Assembly: GCA_963664835.2 (NCBI GenBank)
Contig: CAXXUG010000014.1
Location: forward strand, 159,937-223,936
Length of the DNA: 64,000 nt
DNA from: G963664835 sp963664835
Lineage (GTDB): Bacteria; Chloroflexota; UBA6077; FW602-bin22; JBCLEL01
Direction of reading: 5' to 3'
Position 1 is the first letter of the stretch. Each line of letters opens with the position of its first letter. This document shows, in pieces, positions 54,003 to 62,941 of the stretch. Made by a program: the position numbers and the translations under genes. Under the pieces are notes generated by a model. That model was not told the origin of the DNA, did not search any database, and saw only the letters and a list, made by a program, of their open reading frames with translations.

Positions 54003-55646
54003 ATGGCCGGCTTCACACATAGCCTCCGGCGCCACTGCGCATCGGCGCTGACCCATCCGGTCACCGTCGCGGCAGTCGTCGTGCTGTTCCTGAACGACGC
54101 ACTGTTCAAGTCGCTGTGGCCGGATTCCTGGATCACCGGCAAGCTGAGCGATCTGGCCTGGGTGGTGTTTGCGTCGCCACTTCTGGCGTTTGTCCTCTCG
54201 CTCTTCCCCATCCGGCGCCTGTTCGCTGAACGGGCCGCGATCATCACTGCCTACGTCGGCCTGCCGGCGCTATATGCGGCATTCAACACCTTCGAGCCGG
54301 TGCACGATTGGATACTTCGGGGCCTGTCCTTCGTAGCTGGCGGGACCGCCGGCACGCCGTTGGACCCGTCCGACTCGCTAGTGATCCCGTTTGGCTTGGG
54401 CATCGCGGTGTGGGTCTGGCGCCGGCGGCCGGTTGGCTCTGAGAAGCTGAGGGTTAGGCTGGCGCTGCTTGCGGCCGGCGTGGCGACGTTTGCGACTGTG
54501 GCGACAAGCGCGCCTCCACCGATAACTGGCGTCAGAAGCGTGGGCGTCTCAGAGGATGGGGCTATTGTAGCTGCCGCTAATGATGGCGGAGACCGCTTGC
54601 AATTCGGTAGCCGCGACGGTGGGTTGACCTGGGAACCGTACTACTGGCCGCCCAATATCGCATGGGGCGGCGAGACCACAGAAACGCCTAGAGGGAGTTT
54701 CTTGATTCGTAACGCAGACGTCCTTGTGCTCACAGTAGACGGAGATTGGCTGGTTGTGTATTCGGCAGCATATCTCCTAGGCGAGGAGAACGTTTGGGTT
54801 CAAGAACAGACTACAACACGGTTCGGACCAAGGGAGATCGGGACCAAGCTCTACAGCATCGCGTTCGATGTACGCAGCGGAAACTTGATAGTGGCTTTGG
54901 GATTGTAGGGCGTGGTAGTGGGCTCCCCCGACGGTCAGTGGTCGCGGGTCGCGGTAGATGACTACTCGCCGACAGACTTCTCGTTCGCCGGCAAGACCTT
55001 CGTTCTGCTCACAAACTTGAGGATATGGCTTACCGCACTGTGTCTTTCACTGTCGATGACCGCGATCTCGCTTGTCTTGGCGCAGTATCGGAAAGAGGCC
55101 ACTGCCTTGGGAATTGGTGTCACACTTGCTATTTTCGCGTCATTGATAGGTTTCCCCTACGTTTTGGGATTGCTGGAACTGCGCGTAGAATCAGCGGCAG
55201 TGGTGTTGCTACTTGCGAGCGCCGTAGTTGGGTCAGCGATCGCTCTGAAGTCTGAACCTAAGGGTGGGAGGGCGATGAGGGGTGTCGCCTTAGGTGTCGC
55301 GTCGGCCTCGGGTATCATGTCTTTGGCAGCCTGTAGCATGTTGTTGCTCTCCTTTGGAGTACCCATCCAGGAACCATCTGTCTTCGTCTACCTAGTGCTT
55401 ACCGGGCTAACGTTCCTTTTCGCATTCGTAGCAATGTTGGTTTTCTGGCGACAACTCAGATTCCAGAGGACCCTCCTGAGCGCGTTCGCGGGGATGAATG
55501 GCCTCGTCATTCTCGTGTTCTTGACGTGGGTACAAATGGGCATTGGGCTCACCTTCGCCAAGATCTCGGCATTCGTCCTTGTCGCGCTAGTGGCAATCGT
55601 TCTGACGGTCCACTTGAAGCGGAGTCAACAGCAGGCGCGGGGGTAA
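54003..55646 (+). pseudogene. Tandem copy 2, split by an amber codon
   Basis: Same architecture as copy 1, but codon 54906-54908 is TAG. The paralogues have Gln (CAG) here in the motif GLQGVLVGTP, so a single C-to-T change made the stop. Both halves remain open and similar to the paralogues over their full length, with no other lesion, so the mutation is recent or suppressed. The upstream half (301 residues) keeps four helices and the Asp-box (SRDGGLTW); the downstream half holds the C-terminal helices. Confidence 0.8.
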
Positions 55647-55653
55647 TAACCGC

Positions 55654-55701
55654 GGGTGAACTTCTCATCAAAGCGTGGATTGGCAAGTCTGCGTGAATAC
55701 G
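55654..55701 (+). repeat. Duplicated upstream segment of copies 3 and 4
   Basis: About 48 bases before the copy 3 ATG recur before copy 4 (57350-57397) with few changes, including GCGTGGATTGGCAAGTCTGC. This shows that the duplication unit includes intergenic DNA. Confidence 0.7.
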
Positions 55702-57342
55702 ATGTCCGGCTATACGCATAGCCTCCGGGCCCGTTGCGCATCGGCACTGACCCACCCGGTCACTATTGCCGCGCTCGTATTGCTGCTGCTGAACGACGCG
55801 CTGTTCAAGTCGCTGTGGCCGGATTCCTGGGTCACCGGCAAGCTGAGCGACCTGGCCTGGATGGTTTTCGCCTCGCCGCTGCTGGCGTTCTTGCTGTCGC
55901 TGTTCATGAGCCGGCTGCCGTTCGCTAAACAGGCAGTGGTCTTCGTTTCCTACGTTGGATTGCCGGCGCTATATGCGGCGTTCAACACCTCCGAGCCTCT
56001 ACACAACCGAATACTCTGGGGCCTGTCGCTGGTTTCGGGCGGGACCGCCGGCTCGCCTTTGGATCCTACCGACTCGCTGGTCATTCCACTTGGCCTGGGA
56101 ATCGCGGTGTGGGTATGGCGCCGGCGGCCGGTTGGCTCTGAGAAGCTGAGGGTTAGGCTGGCCCTGCTGGCGGCCGGCGTGGCCACGTTCGCTTCGGTCG
56201 CAACAACCTATCCGGCAACCCACGTTGGCATCGATAGGGTGGGTATCGCAAGCAACGGAGTTGTTGTGGCTTCCAGCAGTAATGAGGAGGTCTCACTTCA
56301 ATTCACGAGCGGGAACGGCGGTTTGAACTGGACGTCAAGTTCCCTGGGTTTCAAAGGCAAGTGGGGAATTTCTACGGTGGATACCCCGAGAGGGAGGTTC
56401 AAGATTCAAGATTCCGACATTCTGAGATCTACTGCTTCTGGAGAATGGGAATTGGCCTATTCGGCGGCATACCTGCAACAAGAGGCCAACGTCTGGATCC
56501 AAGAACAGGCGACGGCAGGGCTCGGATTGAGGGAAATCGCGAGGCGTCCATATAACATCGTTTACGACGAACACAGCGGAAACGTAATTGTGGCTATGGG
56601 ATTGCAGGGTGTTCTGGTAGGCACACCGAATGGTGAGTGGTCGCGGGTCGCATTAGGCTACTACTCACCTACAGACTTTTCATTCGCCGGCAAGACTGGT
56701 GTTCTGCTGTCAAACCTAAGACTTTGGGCTATCGCGATAAGTCTTTCGACTGCCTTCACCGCGACCTCGCTTGTGTCGGCACAGTATAGGAGGGAGAACG
56801 CCGGCTTGGGAGTCGCTGTCTCACTGGCTACGATGCTCCTATTTGCATGTATTCCTTACGTGTTGTCGGAACTCGGACTGAATGAGGCATTATTCTCATT
56901 GATATGGGTGCTTATGGGTACCACATTCTTATTAGCCATGTACCTGCCATACGCACGCAAAGGCATAAGGACGGCGAAGCATTTTGCATTAGCCATGGCG
57001 TTCATCTGCGTGATTTCTTCTGGTTCGCTTCTGGCGACTTTCGATGCATCAGACTTCCTCTTCTTAACCATCGCGAACCTGTTGAGCATTGCCCTTACTA
57101 TTCTAATCGTCCTTTTCGCAATCGCAGCAGTGTCGGTAGTTTGGGGTCATTTTAGATCTCGGAAGTCCGCATTAGCGGCGTTCGCGGGTATGAATGGCCT
57201 CGTCATTCTGGTGTTCTTGATGTGGGTGCAATTGGGCTTTGGGCTCACCTTCGCCAAGATCTCGGCATTCGTCTTGGTTGCGCTAGTGGCAATCGTCCTG
57301 ACAGTCCACTTGAAGCGGAGTCAGAAGCAGACGCGGGGGTAA
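55702..57342 (+). CDS. Polytopic membrane protein with Asp-box region, tandem copy 3
   Basis: A 546-residue intact copy. The N-terminal block (SALTHPVTIAALVLLLLND, LWPDSWVTGKLSDLAWM) is almost identical to the other copies at both base and protein level. The middle differs (Asp-box TSGNGGLNW, degenerate), and the C-terminal block (LTFAKISAFVLVALVAIV) is again near-identical. The ATG at 55702 is preceded by a 46-base segment shared with copy 4. Function unknown. Confidence 0.8.
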   Translation: MSGYTHSLRARCASALTHPVTIAALVLLLLNDALFKSLWPDSWVTGKLSDLAWMVFASPLLAFLLSLFMSRLPFAKQAVVFVSYVGLPALYAAFNTSEPLHNRILWGLSLVSGGTAGSPLDPTDSLVIPLGLGIAVWVWRRRPVGSEKLRVRLALLAAGVATFASVATTYPATHVGIDRVGIASNGVVVASSSNEEVSLQFTSGNGGLNWTSSSLGFKGKWGISTVDTPRGRFKIQDSDILRSTASGEWELAYSAAYLQQEANVWIQEQATAGLGLREIARRPYNIVYDEHSGNVIVAMGLQGVLVGTPNGEWSRVALGYYSPTDFSFAGKTGVLLSNLRLWAIAISLSTAFTATSLVSAQYRRENAGLGVAVSLATMLLFACIPYVLSELGLNEALFSLIWVLMGTTFLLAMYLPYARKGIRTAKHFALAMAFICVISSGSLLATFDASDFLFLTIANLLSIALTILIVLFAIAAVSVVWGHFRSRKSALAAFAGMNGLVILVFLMWVQLGFGLTFAKISAFVLVALVAIVLTVHLKRSQKQTRG

Positions 57343-57397
57343 TAACTGCGGATGAACCTCTCATCGGAGCGTGGATTGGCAAGTCTGCATGAATACG

Positions 57398-59044
57398 ATG
57401 TCCGGCGATAGCCGAAGCTTCCGGCGCCACTGCGCATCGGCGCTGACCCACCCGGTAACCGTCGCGGCGGTCGTCGTACTGCTGCTGAACGACGCGCTGT
57501 TCAAGTCGCTTTGGCCGGATTCCTGGGTTACCGGCAAGCTGAGCGACCTGGCCTGGATGGTGTTCGCTTCACCGTTGCTGGCGTTCGTGCTGTCGCTGTT
57601 CCTGGGCAGGCTACCGTTCGCTAGACGGGCTGTGGTCCTCGTTTCCTACGTTGGGCTGCCGGCGCTATATGCGGCGTTCAACACCTTCAAGCCGTTGCAC
57701 GATTGGATACTGAGGGGGCTGTCGCTGGTAGCGGGCGGGACTGCCGGCTCGCCTTTGGATCCTACCGACTCGCTGGTCATTCCACTTGGCTTGGGAATCG
57801 CGGTTTGGGTATGGCGCCGGCGGCCGGTAAGTCGGGACTATCTGCGTGTGCGCCTCGCGCTCCTAGCGGCCGGCGTGGCTACTTTTGCCACCGTGGCGAC
57901 GAGCTACAACTGGGAGTTTGGCATCAAAAGTCTGGGTGTTGCTCCAAACGGAATTATCGTGGGTTCCCAAAGTGAGGAGAGCTCATCCCATTTTTACAGC
58001 AAGGATGGCGGCTTGACCTGGATCCCAGGTTACCGCGGTCCAATTATCAGGTGGGGAGGCTCCGAGGAAGAAACTCCCAGAGGGAAATTCAGAATTCAAG
58101 ACTCCGATATTCTAGTGCAGACCATTGATGGAGAATGGACGGCGGTCTATTCGGCGGCGTACCTGCAACAAGAGGCCAACCTCTGGATTCAGGGACAGGC
58201 GACGACCCATTTCGGAATGAGGGAACTCGGGAGACGTCCACATAGCATCATATATGACGAACGCAGCGGGAACCTGATAGTAGCTGTGGGATTACAGGGC
58301 GTATTGGTAGGGACTCCCGATAGTGGGTGGTCGCGGGTCGCGGTAGATCACTACTTACCAACTGACTTTTCTCCCCTCAGCAAGGCATTGGTATTGATTG
58401 CGACTACCAGCCTTTGGACAACCGCTATATCTCTGTCTGCCTCCATGACCGCTATCTCCCTCGTCTTGGCACGGTATCGGCGAGAAACCGTCCGTTTGGG
58501 AATCGGTGTGACTGTGGCTACTCTTGTACTGTTCATAGGACTTCCTTTCCTTTGGACTGTCTTCCAGCCGAACGACATACTACTCGCAGCCATTTCGGTG
58601 CTTCCGTTCATAGCTATTGGGATTGCGATTTTTGTGGCATTGGTGCCGAATGACAGCACAACGACTCAAGGACTGGCTCTGTCTTTGAGCATCGTCGGCA
58701 TAATTGTCTCCTGCATGACGCTTCTTCCACATGGCGGAGCTGGCGCCGGCCTGGACAGCTTCTTAAGAGCAGTCTTTGTAATTGTGCCCATCCTTTTCGC
58801 AATCGCGGCCAGTCGGATGACCTGGCGACATCTCAGACGTCGTAGGGTCGTCATAGCGGCGTTCGCCGGGATGAATGGTCTCGTCATATTGGTGTTCTTG
58901 ACGTGGGTGCAGTTGGATTTCGGTCTGACCTTCGCCAAGATCTCAGCATTTGTCTTGGTTGCGCTCGTGGCGGTTGCGCTGACGCGCCACATAAGACGAG
59001 AGCAGCAGCCGGCGGAAGACACGGACAAGGCGAAAACGAGTTGA
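57398..59044 (+). CDS. Polytopic membrane protein with Asp-box region, tandem copy 4
   Basis: A 548-residue intact copy, last of the array. It has the same N-terminal four-helix block, the Asp-box SKDGGLTW, the GLQGVLVGTPDSGW blade, and six to seven C-terminal helices. Its C-terminal tail is longer and hydrophilic (QQPAEDTDKAKTS). The spacing between copies is short (about 55 bases or less), so the array may be one transcript. Confidence 0.8.
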   Translation: MSGDSRSFRRHCASALTHPVTVAAVVVLLLNDALFKSLWPDSWVTGKLSDLAWMVFASPLLAFVLSLFLGRLPFARRAVVLVSYVGLPALYAAFNTFKPLHDWILRGLSLVAGGTAGSPLDPTDSLVIPLGLGIAVWVWRRRPVSRDYLRVRLALLAAGVATFATVATSYNWEFGIKSLGVAPNGIIVGSQSEESSSHFYSKDGGLTWIPGYRGPIIRWGGSEEETPRGKFRIQDSDILVQTIDGEWTAVYSAAYLQQEANLWIQGQATTHFGMRELGRRPHSIIYDERSGNLIVAVGLQGVLVGTPDSGWSRVAVDHYLPTDFSPLSKALVLIATTSLWTTAISLSASMTAISLVLARYRRETVRLGIGVTVATLVLFIGLPFLWTVFQPNDILLAAISVLPFIAIGIAIFVALVPNDSTTTQGLALSLSIVGIIVSCMTLLPHGGAGAGLDSFLRAVFVIVPILFAIAASRMTWRHLRRRRVVIAAFAGMNGLVILVFLTWVQLDFGLTFAKISAFVLVALVAVALTRHIRREQQPAEDTDKAKTS

Positions 59045-59101
59045 AAGTTTAGGCAGGTTGCTCGAGCACGCAGCCTTGAGGGACGCCGGGATTGAGTCGG
59101 T

Positions 59102-59683
59102 CTACTTGGTGACCCTGGAAACCAAATCTCCCACGCGGATATTGCCGGACTGAACGACTCGGGCGCAGGCGCCTCGGAGCCGGAGGTGTTTGCCGGTCTG
59201 GGTGCTGATGAATCTCAGCGCGTTCTTACCGAATCGTTCGGCGAACTTGGCGCAGCCGGTGTGCGGTTTTTCCGTTATCTCGATGACCGCCGATCCAATC
59301 GAGAGCCTGGCTCCGGGCGGCAGGTTTTCAACACTCATATCAATGTCGATGATTAGCTGGTCGCCGGCCAGTTGCCATCGCTCCTCCGACTGCGCCAACA
59401 ATGCCAGCACGCGGGAGTTCATAATGTTTAGCTGAGCGGCAGGATCAGCGCTGCCGTCCGGCGTGCTTCGGCTGCCGCGCGTCTTCCAGCTGTCGCCAAC
59501 GAGGCCGACGTCGACATTGAGCTCGCCGGCGGCTACGACCTCGCGCTCATTCACGGCGGGTCGCTGAACGATCATCCGAAGGGCACCGCCGTCTGCCGGC
59601 GAGCGCCGGATGTCTTCGAGGCCGGCCTCAAGTTGGCCTGGCGTCGGGTGACTGGATACTGTCGGCAGTTCGCGAACATTCAT
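59102..59683 (-). CDS. MOSC-domain protein
   Basis: A 193-residue MOSC domain protein. The core pattern is visible in LNIMNSRVLALLA, GDQLIIDIDMSVENLPPG, GSAVIEITEKPHTGCAKFAERFG and RGACARVVQSGNIRVGD; the Cys in HTGCAKF is the usual conserved one. MOSC proteins move sulfur or bind molybdenum cofactor. It is free-standing and convergent with the last tandem membrane protein gene. Confidence 0.85.
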   Translation of the reverse strand: MNVRELPTVSSHPTPGQLEAGLEDIRRSPADGGALRMIVQRPAVNEREVVAAGELNVDVGLVGDSWKTRGSRSTPDGSADPAAQLNIMNSRVLALLAQSEERWQLAGDQLIIDIDMSVENLPPGARLSIGSAVIEITEKPHTGCAKFAERFGKNALRFISTQTGKHLRLRGACARVVQSGNIRVGDLVSRVTK

Positions 59684-60080
59684 GTCTGCTTTGATTCCCT
59701 ATGTTGAGCCGGCGTCGGACTCTGTTTCGCAAGGGTTTGTGCGCCGCAACCTCGCTGCGACTGGGTCGACATCTTCCCGTTCCGCGCAAATGATATCAAC
59801 GGCCGCTGAAATCGGCCAGACGCGGGGCCGGCGGGCGCGACGCCGGCGCAATTGCTCCAACCAATTGGGTTTCAGGGTGTTTGCGGTGCGCCTGGAGCAT
59901 TTTGCGGTTAGCGTATCGAGGGGTGCGAATGAGGGCCAATGTATTTCTCTCCTTACTCACGTCCGACAATGTGGCGTAATTTGGGGGCGCATGAGGTAAA
60001 CCAACTAGAAAATCCAGAGGCGTAGCAGCGATAAACTACCCACCCACCAACGAAACGCGCCGGCGACGAACACCGGCCGC

Positions 60081-60135
60081 CCCAGGCGGGGGACAAGCCC
60101 CTCGCCTCGCGTAGTCTTCGACCGCCCTACATTGG
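60081..60135 (-). repeat. Inverted third copy of the GGGGCTTGTCCCC repeat
   Basis: The reverse strand reads AATGTAGGGCGGTCGAAGAC and then TACGCGAGGCGAGGGGCTTG, matching the core of the copies at 9429 and 9853 with few changes. The rest of the interval 59684-60306 shows no convincing gene; an open frame at 59682-59999 has no family features. Confidence 0.75.
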
Positions 60136-60306
60136 CCCTTCCTCATGGCCGACCGTACGAATTAGTTGGAGCGAATGGACGCCGGCGGCCCCTTACACTG
60201 AATGCGCTTCGGTAGATCCTCTCACGGTGAAAGAGTGATTTGGCAGATGGGGTACGATATATTACCGTCGGATTCGATGGGCGCGAGATCTTTACAGAGG
60301 TATGAG

Positions 60307-60936
60307 TTGACCAAACCAGAAGTGACGATAGTCGACTACGGCGCCGGCAATCTGCGCAGCGTGGAGCGAGCGGTGGAGCACGTGGGCGGAGCTGTGCATA
60401 TCACATCGGAGCCGAATGCGGTGCGGGATGCGGGTATCGTGGTGCTGCCCGGGGTAGGCGCGGCCGCGGACACGATGCGCAATCTTCAGGACCGGCGCCT
60501 GGCCGGCCCAATCAGAGACTACATTGCCTCCGGTCGCCCTTTCATGGGTGTTTGCATGGGACTCCAAGCCCTTATGACCGTCAGCGAGGAGGGCGGGCTC
60601 CAGAGGTGTCTAGACGTACTACCAGGGAGCGTCGTCAGGCTGCCGGAAGGTCTGAAGGTTCCGCATATGGGCTGGAACCGGGTCGACGTCGCCCGGGAGC
60701 ACCCCGCGCTGCCGGAGGCGATCAGCGGTCAGTACTTCTATTTCGTGCACTCCTACTACGCCGACCCGACGGAGTCGTCGATCGTGGCCGGCTGGACCGA
60801 CTATGGGGTTCGCTTTCCGTCGATTGTCGCGAAGGAAAACCTGATCGCGACTCAGTTTCACCCGGAAAAGAGTGGCGACGTTGGCCTCTCGATATACGCC
60901 GGCTTCATCAAGTGGGCGTCCAATCGGGCTCGATGA
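60307..60936 (+). CDS. hisH: Imidazole glycerol phosphate synthase, glutaminase subunit
   Basis: A 209-residue class I glutamine amidotransferase. VTIVDYGAGNLRSVE opens the family; the nucleophile is Cys83 in FMGVCMGLQ, and the His-Glu pair is in ATQFHPEKSG. It supplies ammonia to HisF in histidine synthesis. I start it at the TTG 60307, with AGAGG upstream, because the longer frame adds 35 unrelated residues. No hisF or other his gene is adjacent. Confidence 0.92.
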   Translation: MTKPEVTIVDYGAGNLRSVERAVEHVGGAVHITSEPNAVRDAGIVVLPGVGAAADTMRNLQDRRLAGPIRDYIASGRPFMGVCMGLQALMTVSEEGGLQRCLDVLPGSVVRLPEGLKVPHMGWNRVDVAREHPALPEAISGQYFYFVHSYYADPTESSIVAGWTDYGVRFPSIVAKENLIATQFHPEKSGDVGLSIYAGFIKWASNRAR

Positions 60937-60967
60937 GGTTGACCTGGAGTTCGGGCATGGGCCGGCG

Positions 60968-62224
60968 TTACTCGTAGCGCAACGCGTCGATAGGATTCAA
61001 TGAGGCCGCGCGGACTGCGGGGTAAATGCCGAAGAACAGGCCTACGGCAAGGGCTACGGAAAACGCCAGCAGGATGGCGTCGCCGGCTACCAGGGCAGAA
61101 ATCTGAGTGCTGCCCAGCGGAATCTGGCCGACCAGTTGAGAGATGCCGACGCCGAGTCCAGTTCCTATCAGGCCCCCTATTACGCTGACGGTGACTGACT
61201 CCACGAGGAACTGAATCATAATGTCGCGTCGTTTGGCCCCCAGGGCCTTGCGTATGCCGATTTCACGAGTTCTTTCCGTAACCGACACCAACATGATGTT
61301 CATGATCCCAATACCGCCAACCACAAGGGAGATAGCTGCTATTCCACCAAGGAAAAGGGTCAGAGCCGCAGTAGCATCGTTTAAGGCGCCGAGCACCTCT
61401 TGCTGGTTGGAGATTGTGAAGTCATCCTGGGCAACACGGTGGCGCTGCCGGAGAATCAGGCCTATCTGCTCGATCGCCGCGTCGGTGGACTCTTCGTCAA
61501 TGGCCTGGGCGTAGATGGTGGATACCTTGAATTCACCATTCGAAGCTCTGTCAGGAAACAATCGGTACTGAAGGGTGGTGATCGGAATTATCACGCGGTC
61601 GTCCTGGTTGCCAAAGCCGGTTCCGCCCTTTTCCTCGAGGACGCCGATGACGGTAAACGGCTCGCCGCGCTGGTCGAACATGCTGACCCTGACCTCTTGG
61701 CCGACAGGATTGGTACTTCCAAATAGGTCCTCAGCGACGGTCCAGCCCAATATCATCACGCGAGTACGACCCTCCATGTCTTCATTCGAGATGAACTGAC
61801 CGATTTCGGCCGGATGGTTTCTGACGGCTTCATACTCTGGCGTGGTACCGATCACCTGGGTCGAGACATTCTGTACGCCGGCGACTATCTGGGCCCGTGA
61901 GATGCTTTCTGGCACAACCGCGCTGATTGCCGGGGCAGCGACCGTATCGCTGAGGGCTAGAGCGTCTCCGTAGGTCAGCGTCGGACGTTCGCCGGCCCCA
62001 CTCGCTACCCCACCCTGCTGGAACGAGCCCGGCCGAATGAATAGTAGGTTCGAGCCCAAAGACTGGATTCTTTCGGTGATGCTTGCGTTGACTCCGCGGC
62101 CGATGGATACGAGGGCTATGACCGCCCCGACGCCGATGATTATTCCGAGTGCGGTGAGAATCGAACGCATCTTGTTGGCGGACATCGCCCTGAGAGCGAC
62201 CTGAACCGTGGTAAAGAAGACCAC
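60968..62224 (-). CDS. MacB-like ABC transporter permease
   Basis: A 418-residue permease with an N-terminal helix (RSILTALGIIIGVGAVIALVS), a MacB_PCD periplasmic domain (about 60-270, with GSNLLFIRPG), and three FtsX-type C-terminal helices (GGIGIMNIMLVSVTERTREIGIRKALGA). It ends NPIDALRYE, the coupling signature. It is encoded three bases after the ATPase gene. With the adaptor it forms a tripartite-type exporter, although a diderm outer membrane is not implied by the sequence. Confidence 0.92.
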   Translation of the reverse strand: MVFFTTVQVALRAMSANKMRSILTALGIIIGVGAVIALVSIGRGVNASITERIQSLGSNLLFIRPGSFQQGGVASGAGERPTLTYGDALALSDTVAAPAISAVVPESISRAQIVAGVQNVSTQVIGTTPEYEAVRNHPAEIGQFISNEDMEGRTRVMILGWTVAEDLFGSTNPVGQEVRVSMFDQRGEPFTVIGVLEEKGGTGFGNQDDRVIIPITTLQYRLFPDRASNGEFKVSTIYAQAIDEESTDAAIEQIGLILRQRHRVAQDDFTISNQQEVLGALNDATAALTLFLGGIAAISLVVGGIGIMNIMLVSVTERTREIGIRKALGAKRRDIMIQFLVESVTVSVIGGLIGTGLGVGISQLVGQIPLGSTQISALVAGDAILLAFSVALAVGLFFGIYPAVRAASLNPIDALRYE

Positions 62225-62227
62225 TTG

Positions 62228-62941
62228 TTAACCTCCCAAAGTGGCGGGCTGTGCCAAGACGCGCCGTTGGTTGACAGTCTCGTCCGCAACGAGAAGGCCG
62301 TCCCTTAATTCGACAATACGATCTGTGCTCTGGGCCACAGAACGTTCGTGTGTCACGAAGATGGTCGTGAGGCCGCGATCATGGTTCAGTTGTCGAAAGG
62401 TGTCCATAATCTCCCTGCTCGTTGTGGTGTCCAATGCGCCGGTGGGCTCGTCGGCTAGAATGATTGCAGGATCGGTGACGATTGCGCGAGCGATGGCAAC
62501 CCTTTGTTGTTGCCCGCCGGACAACTCGGTAGGCTTGTGGTGCATTCGGTCGGCCAATCCAACCGATTCCAGAGCTTCCGCGGCTCGTTCTCCCCTATTC
62601 GACGCACGCGCGTAGATCAATGGCACCTCAACCTGCTCAGCCGCGGTCATCCTCGGAAGCAGGTTGAAGTTTTGGAACACGAACCCAATCTTCTTGCCAC
62701 GTACCTCTGCGAGTTGGTCATCCGAGAGCTCGGATACTTCGTCGCCAGCTAGTCCGTAGCTGCCGGCGGTGGGTTGATCGAGGCATCCGATGATGTTCAT
62801 CAATGTTGATTTGCCAGAGCCTGATGGGCCCATAATCGCCACCATCTCGGTCGACCTGACTTCGAGTGACACTCCGCGCAGGGCATGAACCTCAATGTCG
62901 CCCATTCGGTAGACCTTGGTCACGTCTTTGAGCGTTATCAT
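62228..62941 (-). CDS. MacB-like ABC transporter ATP-binding protein
   Basis: A 237-residue ABC ATPase of the LolD/MacB type. Walker A is GPSGSGKST, Q-loop FQNFNLLPRM, signature LSGGQQQR, Walker B ILADEPTGALD and the switch His in FVTHE. It overlaps the adaptor gene by four bases (ATGA). It powers the permease encoded next. Confidence 0.95.
   Translation of the reverse strand: MITLKDVTKVYRMGDIEVHALRGVSLEVRSTEMVAIMGPSGSGKSTLMNIIGCLDQPTAGSYGLAGDEVSELSDDQLAEVRGKKIGFVFQNFNLLPRMTAAEQVEVPLIYARASNRGERAAEALESVGLADRMHHKPTELSGGQQQRVAIARAIVTDPAIILADEPTGALDTTTSREIMDTFRQLNHDRGLTTIFVTHERSVAQSTDRIVELRDGLLVADETVNQRRVLAQPATLGG

Noticed and set aside
54906..54908. TAG in tandem copy 2 as pyrrolysine
   Set aside because: Paralogues have Gln or Glu at the site, a single C-to-T change explains it, and no Pyl context is present.
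59682..59999. 105-residue open frame after the MOSC gene
   Set aside because: No ribosome site, biased Arg/Ser content and no recognisable motif; it lies in repeat-bearing non-coding DNA.
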